Below, in pieces: positions 24,003-34,085 of a stretch of 64,000 nucleotides of DNA. Source of the DNA: Marthasterias glacialis. Taxonomy: Eukaryota; Echinodermata; Asteroidea; Forcipulatida; Asteriidae. The notes beneath the pieces were generated by a model. It did not search any database, had not been told where the DNA came from, and saw only the letters and a program-made list of their open reading frames with translations. The position numbers and the translations under genes are program-made. The stretch covers positions 8,364,171 to 8,428,170 of the forward strand of contig OU452236.1 of the NCBI GenBank assembly GCA_911728455.2, written 5' to 3'. Position 1 is the stretch's first letter, and every line of letters starts with the position of its first letter.

Positions 24003-24224
24003 CCCTACAACGTTCAACCCAGAGTTATGGAAACTCCTCAACCCACCATGTCACCTCACCACTTCCATCACCTGGAACAAACTGCAGAAATTCTGAACAA
24101 GCAGGCCAACGAGCTCGTTCAGGTTAAGTCAGAGGTCATGACCCCGAGTCCACAGAGAGAGTCCGAGGTCAGGGAGCATGAGGAGACACTAAGGATGGTG
24201 GATGCCCACCATTGGCAAGTGCAT
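24003..24224 (+). CDS. Coiled-coil exon module, copy 4
   Basis: 222 bp, phase 0-0, acceptor CATCTTTTAG. The donor is CAT|GTAGGT, slightly weaker than in the other copies. Substitutions include RMVDAHHWQVH. Confidence 0.45.
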
Positions 24225-25031
24225 GTAGGTTACAGATTAATTCACGCTTGTGGTAGTTTTATTTACTCATGAATTTGTTATTTCAAAACAATGTTTTCTC
24301 TCAGAAGTCATCAGCAGTTTAGAATAGTTGTACAGCTAAGAAAATATCATTTGACCGCCAGAAATTGTAAAATATTTGTAAACTATAGCCCATCAGACAA
24401 TTATAGTTCTAGTTCAAGGTTCCTCTTAATTTGTCTTAATTGCGTTCTCGAGGTCAACTTGTGCAGGGTCTAGTCTTACATGTATTTGATCATCCCAAAT
24501 TAGCTATTTACAAGTTTGATTTGAATGATATCTGTTACAGTGCCTTACTCAGTCTCAAGTGAATTCTAAGTTTGAATTCTTCAGACTAAATCCAGTGCAG
24601 CTGCTATGCCACATTCTTAGGGGCAAGCTTTTGTATCATTAAATAGGGGACGGCAAACACCCATTTACATTTTCTAATGATATGTATGCTATGGAACAGA
24701 TGATACCAGTCTTTGCTGATCTGGAGGTTGCTATACCAAAGCTTGCGACAGTAGCGACGGTATTTTTAGTCTGAGAAATTCAAATTGAGCATGCAATAGT
24801 GACCAGACAAGTCACTGTACCAGACTTATTCATAATTAATTTGCAAATTTGTACGTTAATATATAAACAATCAGAAATTGCACTTACGAGGTTTTAAATT
24901 TGGACGTTAACATGATCCATCCAAAGTTGCAATAACGAGGTTTTAAATTTGTTCATTAATATGATCCATCCGAACTTACAAATTTGTAGGAGGTTTTATA
25001 TTGGTACATGTTAATATGAATCATCTTTTAG

Positions 25032-25253
25032 CCCTACAACGTTCAACCCAGAGTTATGGAAACTCCTCAACCCACCATGTCGCCTCATCACTTCCATCAC
25101 CTTGAGCACACTTCAGAAATTCAGAACAAGCAGGCCAACGAGCTCGTTCAGGTCAAGTCAGAGGTCATGACCCTGAGTCCACAGAGAGAGTCTGAGGTCA
25201 GGGAGCATGAGGAGACACTAAGGATGGCGGATGCCCACCATTGGCAAGTGCAT
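25032..25253 (+). CDS. Coiled-coil exon module, copy 5
   Basis: 222 bp, phase 0-0, acceptor CATCTTTTAG, donor CAT|GTAAGT. Open throughout. Confidence 0.45.
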
Positions 25254-26041
25254 GTAAGTTACATATTGATTCACGCTTGTGGTAGTTTTATTTACTCATG
25301 AATTTGTTATTTCCAAACAATGTTTTCTCTCAGAAGTCATCAGCAGTTTAGAATAGTTGTACAGCTAAGAAAATATCATTTGACCGCCAGAAATTGTAAA
25401 ATATTTGTAAACTATAGCCCATCAGACAATTATAGTTCTAGTTCAAGGTTCCTCTTGTTCTCGAGTTCAACTTGTGCAGGGTCTAGTCTTACATGTATTT
25501 GATCATCCCAAATTAGCTATTTACAAGTTTGATTTGAATGATGTCTGTTACAGTGCCTTACTCAGTCTCCAGTGAATTCTCAGTTTGAATTCCTCAGATT
25601 AAATCCAGTGCAGCTATGCCACATTGTTAGGGGCAAGCTTTTGTATCATTAAATAGGGGACGGCAAACACCCATACACATTTTCTAATGATATGTATGCT
25701 ATGGAACAGAGGATACCAGTCTTTGCTGATCTGGAGGCTGCTGTACAAAAGGTTGCGATAGTAGCAACGGTATTTTTAGTCTGAGGAATTCAAATTGAGC
25801 ATTTAATACTGACCAGACAAGTCACTGTACCAGACTTATTCATATTTAATTTGCAAATTTGTACGTTAATATATGAACAATCAGAAGTTGCAGTTTTGAG
25901 GTTTTAAGTTTGGACGTTAATATCATCCATCCAAAGTTGCAATAACAAGGTTTTAAATTTGTTCATTAATATGAACCATCCGAACTTACAAATTTGTAGG
26001 AGGTTTTAAATTTGTACATGTTAATATGAATCATCTTTTAG

Positions 26042-26263
26042 CCCTACAACGTTCAACCCAGAGTTATGGAAACTCCTCAACCCACCATGTTGCCTCACCA
26101 CTTCCATCACCTGGAACAAACTGCAGAAATTCAGAACAAGCAGGCCAACGAACTCGTTCAGGTTAAGTCAGAGGTCATGACCCCGAGTCCACAGAGAGAG
26201 TCTGAGGTCAGGGAGCATGAGGAGACACTAAGGATGGCAGATGCCCACCATTGGCAAGTGCAT
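26042..26263 (+). CDS. Coiled-coil exon module, copy 6
   Basis: 222 bp, phase 0-0, acceptor CATCTTTTAG, donor CAT|GTAAGT. Open throughout. Confidence 0.45.
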
Positions 26264-27017
26264 GTAAGTTACAGATTAATTCACGCTTGTGGTAGTTTTA
26301 TTTACTCATGAATTTGTTATTTCCAAACAATGTTTTCTCTCAGAAGTCATCAGCAGTTTAGAATAGTAGTACAGCTAAGGAAAAATTATTTGACCGCCAG
26401 AAATTGTAAAATATTTGTAAACTATAGCTCATCAGACAATTATAGTTCTAGTTCAAGGTTCCGCTTAATTCGTCTCTTGCATTCTCGAGGTCAACTTGTG
26501 CAGGGTCTAGTCTTACATGTATTTGATCATCCCAAATTAGCTATTTACAAGTTTTATTTGAATGATGTCTGGTACAGTGCCTTACTCAGTCTCAAGTGAA
26601 TTCTCAGTTTGAATTCCTCAGATTAATTCCAGTGCAGCTATGCCACATTGTTAGGGGCAAGCTTTTGTATCATTAAATAGGGGACGGCAAACACCCATAC
26701 ACATTTTCTAATGATATGTATGCTATGGAACAGAGGATACCAGTCTTTGCTGATCTGGAGGCTGCTATTCGAAAGCTTGCAATATTAGTGACTGTATTTT
26801 TAGTCTGAGGAATTCAAATTGAGCTTGCAATAGTGACCAGACAAGTCACTGTACCAGACTTATTCATATTTACTTTGCAAATTTGTACGTTAATAAGAAC
26901 CATCAGAAGTTGCAATTACGAGGTTTTAAATTTGGACGTTAATATGAACCATCCGAACTTACAAATTTGTAGGATGTTTTAGATTTGTACAATAATATGA
27001 ATCATCTTGTATTGTAG

Positions 27018-27239
27018 CCCTACAACGTTCAACCCAGAGTTATGGAAACTCCTCAACCCACCATGTCGCCTCACCACTTTCATCACCTGGAACAAACTGC
27101 AGAAATTCTGAACAGGCAGGGCACCGAGCTCGTTCAGGTCAAGTCAGAGGTCATGACCCTGAGTCCACAGAGAGAGTCCGAGGTCAGGGAGCAAGAGGAG
27201 ACACTAAGGATGGCGGATGCCCACCATTCCCAAGTGCAT
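27018..27239 (+). CDS. Coiled-coil exon module, copy 7
   Basis: 222 bp, phase 0-0, acceptor TTGTATTGTAG, donor CAT|GTAAGT. Carries NRQGTELV where the others have NKQANELV, and REQEETLRM, a substitution shared with copy 8. Confidence 0.45.
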
Positions 27240-27671
27240 GTAAGTTACAGATTGATTCACCCTTGTGGTAGTTTCATTTACTCATGAATTTTTATTTCCA
27301 AAGGATGTTTTCTCTCTGAAGTCATCAGCAGTTTAAAATAGTATAGATGTACAGCTAAGAAAATATCATTTGACCGCCAGAAATTGTAAATTATTTGTAA
27401 ACTGTATCCCATCAAGCAATTATAGTTCTAGTTTGAGGTTCCTCTTAATTTGTGTCTTGCGTTCTCGAGGTTAACTTGTGCAGGGTCTAGGTCTTATATG
27501 TATTTGATCATCCCAAATTAGCTATTTGCAAGTTTGATTTGAATGATGTCTTTTACAGTGCCTTACTCAGTCTCAAGTGAATTCTAAGTTTGAATTCCTC
27601 AGACTAAATCCAGTGCTGCTATGCTACATTGTTAGGGGTAAGCTTTTGCCATCATAACATAGGGGATGGCT

Positions 27672-27770
27672 AGACCCAGTAACTGGGGCGCTGTACTCCT
27701 TTTTTGAAGTTTTTTTGACAGACAATGTCAAAATCTCAAAAAAAGGCTACAGCGCCCCAGTTACTGGGTC
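27672..27770. mobile_element. 99-bp hairpin MITE (GACCCAGTAACTGGGGCGCT)
   Basis: GACCCAGTAACTGGGGCGCT is mirrored by AGCGCCCCAGTTACTGGGTC around TTTTTTGAAG-type loop sequence. The duplicate copy is at 32557-32647, and a solitary left end lies near 39177. Confidence 0.85.
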
Positions 27771-28099
27771 CAGTAAGCGGCAAACACACATACACATTTA
27801 ATAATGCTATGTGTTAGAACAGAGGATACCAGTCTTTGCTGATCTGGAGTAACGGCGGTGTTTTTAGTCTGAGGAATTCATATTGAGCATTCAGTAGTCA
27901 CCAGGTGAGTCATTGTACCAGACTTTATTCATAAAAGTTAATATTCAAATAACTGATTGACTTAAAGCAGAAGCCTCAGGCCTTTCGCTTAAGCTCTTTG
28001 TAAAGTAGCCCAGCGGGATAGTAAACTGTGCATTTTACTTGCCCCCAGGAGTTTTTTGTTGCCCAAATTTTAAACATGTATTGTCATAAACGTGGTGTT

Positions 28100-28350
28100 G
28101 TGCATTAGGTCAGGTTCAAGCTCTGGTGTTGTTAGAGTGTGTGATTGGGTCCTTATCAGTGCACTTGTTTCCTTCAGAAAGACACTAAACCATAATTGCT
28201 TCGTCCTGGGTTCTGTGTGTTGTCTAATGCACGTAAAAGAATCCAGTACTGCTGAGAAAAGGGGATTGCCCTGGTTTATTGGCATGGTTGGCTCCAGATT
28301 GCCCAATAACACCTAGTAAACCCTTACAAGGTGCAGTATAAATGGGCCTC
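28100..28350 (+). mobile_element. SINE fragment (family A-like, head truncated)
   Basis: GTGCATTAGGTCAGGTTCAA, TAAACCATAATTGCTTCGTC, ATGCACGTAAAAGAATCCAG and CTTACAAGGTGCAGTATAAA match the middle and tail of the tRNA-headed SINEs. The duplicate at 33551-33825 keeps the head (GGAGTGTCGTGACTGAGCGG), so the head was lost in copy 1. Confidence 0.65.
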
Positions 28351-28407
28351 ATAATGCAATATTGTGTATCTCATCATTCGAAAATAGTTCTGTATGCCTG
28401 ACGTAAA

Positions 28408-28556
28408 AATGGGATACTTTGGAACGCCAGGTGGCAGCAGACTTACCGGGTAACTTTTCATTGTTCACGTAGTCCTGAAAATGCGCATGTTTCCGAAAAA
28501 CAATGAATTTACCTGGTAACTCTGCTGCCACCTACCATCTCCAAAAGTCTCCCATT
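28408..28556. mobile_element. TGGCAGCAGAC MITE copy c
   Basis: AATGGGATACTTTGGAACGC with GGTGGCAGCAGACTTACC is mirrored by GGTAACTCTGCTGCCACC and GTCTCCCATT. It sits about 50 bp upstream of the transposase frame. Confidence 0.8.
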
Positions 28557-28611
28557 GTGATCAGGCAAAGGGCCTTCGACTAGCAAGCCAGTAATTTCGA
28601 TCGATGATGCT

Positions 28612-30393
28612 TTGCAGGGTGTGTTTGCTGGTGAATCCAGCGATGAGAACTCTAGTGAGTTTTCGGAGGAAGAATTCTCGGATGCCTCTTCATATGAGAT
28701 ACCAGAGGACGACTCAGAAATTTCTACTTCAGAGAGTGAGGAAGATGCTCCTCCACCCCGAAAGAAACGGCCTGCATTTATCCCGCCGAAGCAGGCCCCT
28801 CCACCGCCGGCCCTGGCCCAGCCAGCTTGTGCTGGAAAAGTTAGTACAGCGAGAGACGGGACGGTGTGGAGCAACCAACCATGCACAGCTTCGAGAATGG
28901 CACCTGCAAACATCCTCACTCAAGAAATGGGCCCTAAGAATCTGGGAGAAGCATCATCACCGCTGGAGCTTTTCAGCATCTTCATCCCCCTCACCATGCT
29001 GCAAACCATCCTGCATTACACCAATGCAGAGGGGCTGGCCAAGAGAGGACGGGGTTGGATCGACGTCGGGATGGTGGAGCTGCGCGCATTCATCGGCCTC
29101 CTCTTCTTTCTCGGTCTGACCAAATCGGGCCATGAAAGAGTGAAGTCATTCTGGCAACCGGGTTTCTTCTCCAGACCACTGTGCGAGTGCACCATGGCAG
29201 GGAAGCGGTTCCAGGAAATTCTTGCAGTGATGTGCTTCGACGACAAGACCACTCGAACACAGCGCAAGCAGACTGATAAGTTTGCGCCTATCAGGGATGT
29301 GTTCGAGATGTTCCGATCTGCCCTCACCCGCCATTTCAGCCCAAGTGACAGCCTGACAGTGGACGAACAGTTGGTGGCTTTCCGGGGACGCTGCAGCTTC
29401 AAGCAGTACATGCCTAAAAAACCATCGAAGTATGGACTAAAATTTTGGGCAGCAGTGGACAGCCGCACCAACTACACTTACAATATGCAGCCATACATCG
29501 GCAAGGAACAGGGCCAAAGAGAAACTCAGCTTGGCGCTCGAGTGGTCAAAGATATGGTGAAACCCCTCTATGGCACTGGACGCAACGTCACAGCCAGTAA
29601 TTTCTTCGTCAGCAAGGCATTGGCTGACTACCTTTGGACGAAGAAAATGACCCTCGTCGGCACAATCAAAGGTAATCGGAAGGAGGTTCCCGACGACATG
29701 TGTAAAGAACAAACCCGAGGCAGGCCGGTAAAGTCGTCTCACTTCCGATTCACGGGAACGAACACTCTTGTTTCATTTGTGCCAAAGCAGTACAGAAATG
29801 TACTGCTTCTGTCATCGATGCATCACGATGCCACCACCAATCCGACGAGCAAAAAGCCCGAGATAATTGAATTTTACAACTCAACCAAGGCCGGTGTAGA
29901 CACTGTGGACCAGATGTGTAGTGTCTACAACTGTGCCCGCATCTCCAACAGATGGCCAAAGGTGGTTTTTTTCCACATTTTGAACTGCGCTGGCATCAAT
30001 GCCTATGTGCTCTTCAAGCAGCTCCATCCCCGCCCAAGCACAACCCGTCATGAATTCCTGAAGCAACTCATCATGGCCCTCACACAACCGCAGATGGAAC
30101 TCAGACGGCAGCATCCAGAACGCCTCCGCGCACACACCATACATGCGTTTACCTATGTTGGCAGGAAAGTTGAACCCCCAGCTCGTCAACAGCAACAACC
30201 CCAAGCCCGGGCACCGGCAGCAAGATGCCGGCTGTGTCCCGCAGGAGAACGACGACAGTCAACGCGAGTGTGCAAGGAATGCAAGCGCTTCGTCTGCATG
30301 CAGCACTCCACCGTCCAAACAGCCAGGACCTTTGAGTGTCAAGAGTGTGCTATTCACATTTATAACACACCTCTCCCTTTTTGTTTATCCTGA
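28612..30393 (+). CDS. piggyBac-family transposase copy 1 (catalytic Asp replaced; stop moved by insertion)
   Basis: About 593 codons of DDE_Tnp_1_7 type. An acidic Ser/Glu-rich N terminus is followed by the core and a C-terminal cysteine-rich zinc-binding domain (Cys 539-579). The first catalytic Asp is D251 (TVDEQL), and the last pair is D430/D433 (GVDTVDQM). At the position of the second catalytic Asp the sequence reads TASNFF, with Ser329 instead of Asp. The spacings 251-329-430 (78 and 101) equal those of the moth piggyBac residues 268-346-447, so the alignment is firm. No in-frame ATG precedes the frame: it opens at TTG, and GATGCTTTGCAG|GG looks like a splice acceptor, so the start is probably on an unseen 5' exon. 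The normal end (CAIHI-stop, as in copy 2) is altered by an insertion, adding ten foreign residues. Probably unable to transpose. Confidence 0.9.
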   Translation: MQGVFAGESSDENSSEFSEEEFSDASSYEIPEDDSEISTSESEEDAPPPRKKRPAFIPPKQAPPPPALAQPACAGKVSTARDGTVWSNQPCTASRMAPANILTQEMGPKNLGEASSPLELFSIFIPLTMLQTILHYTNAEGLAKRGRGWIDVGMVELRAFIGLLFFLGLTKSGHERVKSFWQPGFFSRPLCECTMAGKRFQEILAVMCFDDKTTRTQRKQTDKFAPIRDVFEMFRSALTRHFSPSDSLTVDEQLVAFRGRCSFKQYMPKKPSKYGLKFWAAVDSRTNYTYNMQPYIGKEQGQRETQLGARVVKDMVKPLYGTGRNVTASNFFVSKALADYLWTKKMTLVGTIKGNRKEVPDDMCKEQTRGRPVKSSHFRFTGTNTLVSFVPKQYRNVLLLSSMHHDATTNPTSKKPEIIEFYNSTKAGVDTVDQMCSVYNCARISNRWPKVVFFHILNCAGINAYVLFKQLHPRPSTTRHEFLKQLIMALTQPQMELRRQHPERLRAHTIHAFTYVGRKVEPPARQQQQPQARAPAARCRLCPAGERRQSTRVCKECKRFVCMQHSTVQTARTFECQECAIHIYNTPLPFCLS

Positions 30394-30645
30394 TTGGCTG
30401 AAACACGGTCGCGTGGGGTGAACTAATATAGCCTAGTGCATGAAATCTGCACCACACGCACCGCACGCGCTGCATTTGGGGGAAACAGTTCTCAGAGCGG
30501 GAAATAGTTTCAAAAACCCAAAAACTATTGACTGGTAAAGAGCGCCCTCAAAAGAATGATGGCGTCTGCGGATCGAGAAGAATCTCTGGCCAAAAACCCT
30601 TGATTTACTCTTCTAACCGACATTTTGGACTGAGGTGTGTTATAA
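30361..30645. repeat. Inverted-repeat module of the 30.4-kb compound foldback
   Basis: TTATAACACACCTC at 30361 is mirrored by GAGGTGTGTTATAA at 30631-30645. TGATTGGCTGA (CCAAT on the minus strand) lies about 30 bp inside the outer end, as in the 2209-2525 module. Confidence 0.75.
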
Positions 30646-30841
30646 AACACATATGGACTGGCATTATTCGGGCAATAGTGCACGTCTATGCACCCCTCGG
30701 GCCTGTGGGTGACCAGGAGTAGGTCCTATTTCCCTCGGCCTTCGGCCTCGGGAAATAGGACCCTCTCCTGGTCACTCACAGGCCCGAGGGGTGCATAGAC
30801 GTGCACTATTGCCCGAATAATGCCAGTCCATATGTGTATAA
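30363..30841. mobile_element. 479-bp compound foldback inserted at the transposase stop codon
   Basis: Copy 2 reads CACATTTAGACTGTTG. Copy 1 reads CACATTTA, then 479 bp, then TAGACTGTTG, giving an apparent TA target duplication. The insert is the inverted-repeat module followed by the long hairpin. Exact ends are uncertain by a few bases because both junctions are TATAA-rich. Confidence 0.85.
30648..30836. repeat. Near-perfect 189-bp hairpin
   Basis: CACATATGGACTGGCATTAT pairs with ATAATGCCAGTCCATATGTG. The arms continue through TGCACGTCTATGCACCCCTC and GGTCCTATTTCCC to a GGCCTTCGGCC centre. Each arm is about 90 bp with few mismatches, which implies recent formation or repair. Confidence 0.9.
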
Positions 30842-30871
30842 TAGACTGTTGATTGTTGTAGCCTTTTGTTG

Positions 30872-31345
30872 ATCATGGACATTTGGAGTCATGGACATTT
30901 AGAGTTCAATTCATTTTTGTTTTACAATCAGTTTCTTCTTTGTATTTTTTTTGGGGGGGGGAAGTCAAATTTTCCAATCAGCAGTTTGGTTTTCTAATTT
31001 CATGATCATGGGCATTTGGTGTTCACTTTTGTTTTACAATCATGCCAATAATGTTTGTTATTTGATTCACTTTTGATTGTTTGTTTCTTCTTTGTAAATA
31101 TTGGGGGGGGGGTCAAGTTTTCCAATCAGCAGTTTTCATGATCATGATCATGATTTCATGATCATGGGCATTTGGTGTTCACTTTTGTTTTACAATCATG
31201 CCAATAATGTTTGTTATTTGATTCACTTTTAATTGTTTGTTTCTTCTTTGTAAATATTGGGGGGGGGGGTCAAGTTTTCCAATCAGCAGTTTGGTTTTCT
31301 TATTTCACGATCATGGGCATTTGGTGTTTACATTTTTGCTTTCAA
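30872..31345 (+). repeat. Minisatellite downstream of transposase copy 1
   Basis: About three monomers of 150-170 bp carry CATGATCATGGGCATTTGG, TTTTGTTTTACAATCATGCC, TTCTTCTTTGTAAATATT, a G-run and TTTTCCAATCAGCAGTTTGG. The same repeat follows copy 2 at 35975-36445. Confidence 0.8.
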
Positions 31346-31905
31346 ATATATTTTTGATTGTGTTTTTATTGAAGATTTTGAGTGTATGAGAATAAAACAC
31401 TGTTGCACTCAATTCCTGTTTCTGTTGTTATTTTATTCTCCTCCATGTTCTTACTCCCAAATGAAAATACAATAGGCCTTTATGTCACACTTTGTTTACA
31501 GGTGCATTTTCCTCTGTAGCCAGTGGGGCCCATGGTCCACTGAGCACCAGCTGAAAGGGCACATGTAAACAAAGTGTGGTGTTGTCTGCACAGATCCCTA
31601 GTATTGACCCAAGAATAATAGATAACCGAATATAAAAGGACATGCAAATTTCTGGAACTCCAATTCACCAGTTATGGGGATTAAAATAGCTTTGGGTTTG
31701 CAGAAGAGGGTGTTTGACATAAAAAACTAAGTTATGATAAAAAATCATCTTGTGGGTCAACAGCATAAATTGTTTGGATTCGTTGATCCAAGGGTCAATA
31801 TGATCCATCCAAAGTTTTAAATTTGTTCATTAATATGATCCATCCGAACTTACACATTTGTAGGAGGTTTTAAATTTGTACATGTTAATATGAATCATCT
31901 TGTAG
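31346..31905. other. Non-coding tail of duplication copy 1
   Basis: Contains TGAGAATAAAACACTGTTGC (an AATAAA near 31391 could serve the transposase as a polyadenylation signal) and CACAAAGTGTGGTGTTGTCT, with its inverted partner CACTTTGTTTACAGGTGC about 75 bp upstream. Matches 36450-36900. Confidence 0.5.
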
Positions 31906-32133
31906 CCCTACTATGTTCAACCCAGAGTTATGGAAACTCCTCAACCCACCATGTTGCCTCACCACTTCCATCACCTGGAGCACACTGCAGAAATCCTGAA
32001 CAAGCAGGCCAACGCCAACGAGCTCGTTCAGGTTAAGTCAGAGGTCATGACCCCGAGTCCACAGAGAGAGTCCGAGGTCAGGGAGCAAGAGGAGACACTC
32101 AGGATGGCGGACGCCCACCATTCGCAAGTGCAT
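31906..32133 (+). CDS. Coiled-coil exon module, copy 8 (separated from the array)
   Basis: 228 bp, phase 0-0, acceptor CATCTTGTAG, donor CAT|GTAAGT. Two extra codons (KQANANELV) from an in-frame 6-bp duplication. It marks the start of the second segmental-duplication copy. Confidence 0.45.
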
Positions 32134-32556
32134 GTAAGTTACAGACTGATTCACGCTTGTGGTAGTTTCATTTACTCATGAATTTTTATTTCCAAACAAT
32201 GTTTTCTCTCAGAAGTCATCAACAGTTTAGAATGGTAGTACAGCTAAGAAAATATCATTTGACTGCCAGAAATTGTAAAACATTTGAAGTAAACTATATC
32301 CCATCTGACAATTGTAGTTCTAGTTCGAGGTTCCTCCCAATTTGTTTTCTCGTTAAGTCTTTTGCGTTCTCGAGGTCAAGTTGTACAGGGTGTACAGTAG
32401 TCTTACATGTATTTGATCATCCCAAATTAGCTATTTGGTACAGTGCCTTACTCAGTCTCAAGTGAATTCTAAGTTTGAATTCTTCAGACTAAATCCATTG
32501 CTGCTATGCCACATTGTTAGGGGCAAGCTTTTGCCATCGTTACATAGGGAGCGGCT

Positions 32557-32647
32557 AGACCCAGTAACTGGGGCGCTGTACTCCTTTTTTGAGTTTTTCG
32601 ATAATGTCAAAACTCAAAAAAAGAGTACAGCGCCCCAGTTACTGGGT
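32557..32647. mobile_element. 91-bp hairpin MITE, duplicate copy
   Basis: AGACCCAGTAACTGGGGCGC is mirrored by GCGCCCCAGTTACTGGGT. The loop is shorter than in 27672-27770. Confidence 0.85.
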
Positions 32648-32961
32648 GTAGGGGAAGGCAAACACACACACACATTTAATCATGCTATGTGTTAGAACAG
32701 AGGATACCAGACTTTGCTGATCTGGAGTAGCGGCGGTGTTTTTAGTCTGAGGAATTCATATTGAGCATTCAGTAGTCACCAGGTGAGTTACTGTACCAGA
32801 CTGTATTCATAGATAATATTCAAATAATTGATTATCTGAAAACAGAGGACTCAGGCCTTGCGCTTAAGCTTTTTGTAAAATATCCCAAGGGAATAGTAAA
32901 CTGCATTTTACTTGCCCCCAGGAATTTTTTCGTTGCCCAAATTTCAAAAATGCCTTGTCAT

Positions 32962-33550
32962 AAATGTATCTATCTGATACTAATGGTAGTGATCACAACC
33001 AGTTTAACAGTCAAATGAAGTTACACTCACACACTCACAAATAAATTAACACATTTCTGAAATGTATTCACATCTGAAGAGGAAGAAGTATGAGCATTAT
33101 AAGCAAGTAAGTAACTAAGTAAGTATGGTGAAGTGTCTTGCTCAAGGTGTCCGGCTTGCCAGGCCGGGATTTGAACCCACATTCTGTAAACTACAGAACT
33201 TAAGTTTGGCGGACTAGACCGCTTGGCCACGACTCATGTTGAGACGTAAGATGAGATTGGTATGCCTGGCCCAAAGACAAGCAATTGATATTTGGCCCAC
33301 AGTCCAAAATCCTTCAAAATCAGACAACTTCCTGAAGAGGATTTTGGAAGGTTCGGGTCTTACCACTGTCCTGGAACGAGCCGTGAAATATGCTAGTTCG
33401 ATTTGAGCATTGGCAGACAAAGGCCGTGGAGTTATACAGTTAACAAATGTACAAGTGCCACCATCTTCCCCATGAGAAAGGGCGCGACATTCTCTTGTTT
33501 AGCCTACCAGAGGTGTTTGTACGCATTCTAGAATGTGAATTGCATAGATG
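32962..33550. other. Segment present only in duplication copy 2
   Basis: Lies between TTGTCATAAATG and GGAGTGTCGTGACTG. It includes a minus-strand family A SINE head (33120-33240: GTCTTGCTCAAG, GGGATTTGAACCCAC, CCGCTTGGCCACGACTC). The rest is unrecognised. Either inserted in copy 2 or deleted from copy 1. Confidence 0.6.
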
Positions 33551-33825
33551 GAGTGTCGTGACTGAGCGGTGTAGTGCATCAGGTCAGGTTCAAGCTCTGG
33601 TGTCGTTAGAGTGTGTGTTGGGGTTCTTATCAGTGCACTTGTTTCCTTGAGAAAGACACTAAACCATAGTTGCTTCGTCCTGGGTTCTGTGTGTTGTCTA
33701 ATGCACGTAAAAGAATCCAGTACTGCTGAGAGAAGGGGATTGCCCTGGTTTAGTGGCATGGTTGGCTCCAGATTGCCCAATAACACCTAGTAAACCCTTA
33801 CAAGGTGCAGTATAAATGGGTCTCA
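33551..33825 (+). mobile_element. tRNA-headed SINE, family A-like
   Basis: Head GAGTGTCGTGACTGAGCGG, degenerate B box, body TTTCCTTGAGAAAGACACTA, and tail CTTACAAGGTGCAGTATAAA. Confidence 0.7.
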
Positions 33826-33881
33826 TAATGCAATATTGTGTATCTCATCATTCAAAAATAGTTCTGTATGCCTGTCGTGAA

Positions 33882-34030
33882 AATGGGATACTTTGGAACG
33901 CCAGGTGGCAGCAGACTTACCGGGTAACTTTTCATTGTTCACGTAGTCCTGAAAATGCGCATGTTTCCGGAAAACAATGGATTTACCTGGTAGCTCTGCT
34001 GCCACCTACCATCTCCAAAAGTCTCCCATT
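33882..34030. mobile_element. TGGCAGCAGAC MITE copy d
   Basis: Duplicate of 28408-28556, with the same terminal repeats and nearly the same interior. Confidence 0.8.
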
Positions 34031-34085
34031 GTGATCAGGCAAAGGGCCTTCAACTAGCAAGCAAGTAATTTCGATCGATGATGCT

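Larger units (their letters stand above)
21075..27660 (+). repeat. Tandem array of seven units of about 1 kb with exon-like modules
   Basis: ATGs of successive modules lie at 21172, 22155, 23004, 24027, 25056, 26066 and 27042, giving spacings of 983, 849, 1023, 1029, 1010 and 976 bp. Each unit contains an exon-like block, a conserved intron with landmarks GAAGTCATCAGCAGTTTAGA, GACCGCCAGAAATTG, CCAGTCTTTGCTGATCTGGA and several AACGAGGTTTTAAATTTG-type short repeats, then the next acceptor. Introns differ by indels of arbitrary size (for example a deletion of about 150 bp in the second unit), whereas blocks differ only by multiples of three. The module is related to the exon at 60354-60626. Confidence 0.9.
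27240..31760 (+). repeat. Segmental duplication, copy 1 (with piggyBac)
   Basis: This stretch and about 32134-36900 share, in order: array-unit intron, the GACCCAGTAACTGGGG hairpin, a SINE fragment, a TGGCAGCAGAC MITE, a transposase ORF, a CATGATCATGGGCATTTGG minisatellite and ATTATGGGGATTAAAATAGC. Copy 1 uniquely has the 479-bp insertion at 30363. Copy 2 uniquely has about 600 bp at 32962-33550. The repeating unit runs from one exon module to the next, about 4.9 kb. Confidence 0.85.

Noticed and set aside
21075..27660. CRISPR array
   Set aside because: Units are about 1 kb with exon-like content. There are no short direct repeats with spacers, and the context is eukaryotic.
28612..28614. 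A true start codon for transposase copy 1
   Set aside because: The base triplet is TTG, and it lies in a GATGCTTTGCAG context that looks like a splice acceptor. No in-frame ATG occurs between the preceding stop and this point. The same holds at 34086.
28509..28919. Minus-strand and shifted-frame open frames over the two transposases (also 28604-29119, 29016-29471, 34078-34668, 33983-34513)
   Set aside because: They are shadows of the long, compositionally biased transposase frame.
32435..32695. 86-codon frame
   Set aside because: It crosses the hairpin MITE and the array-unit intron; no coding signal.
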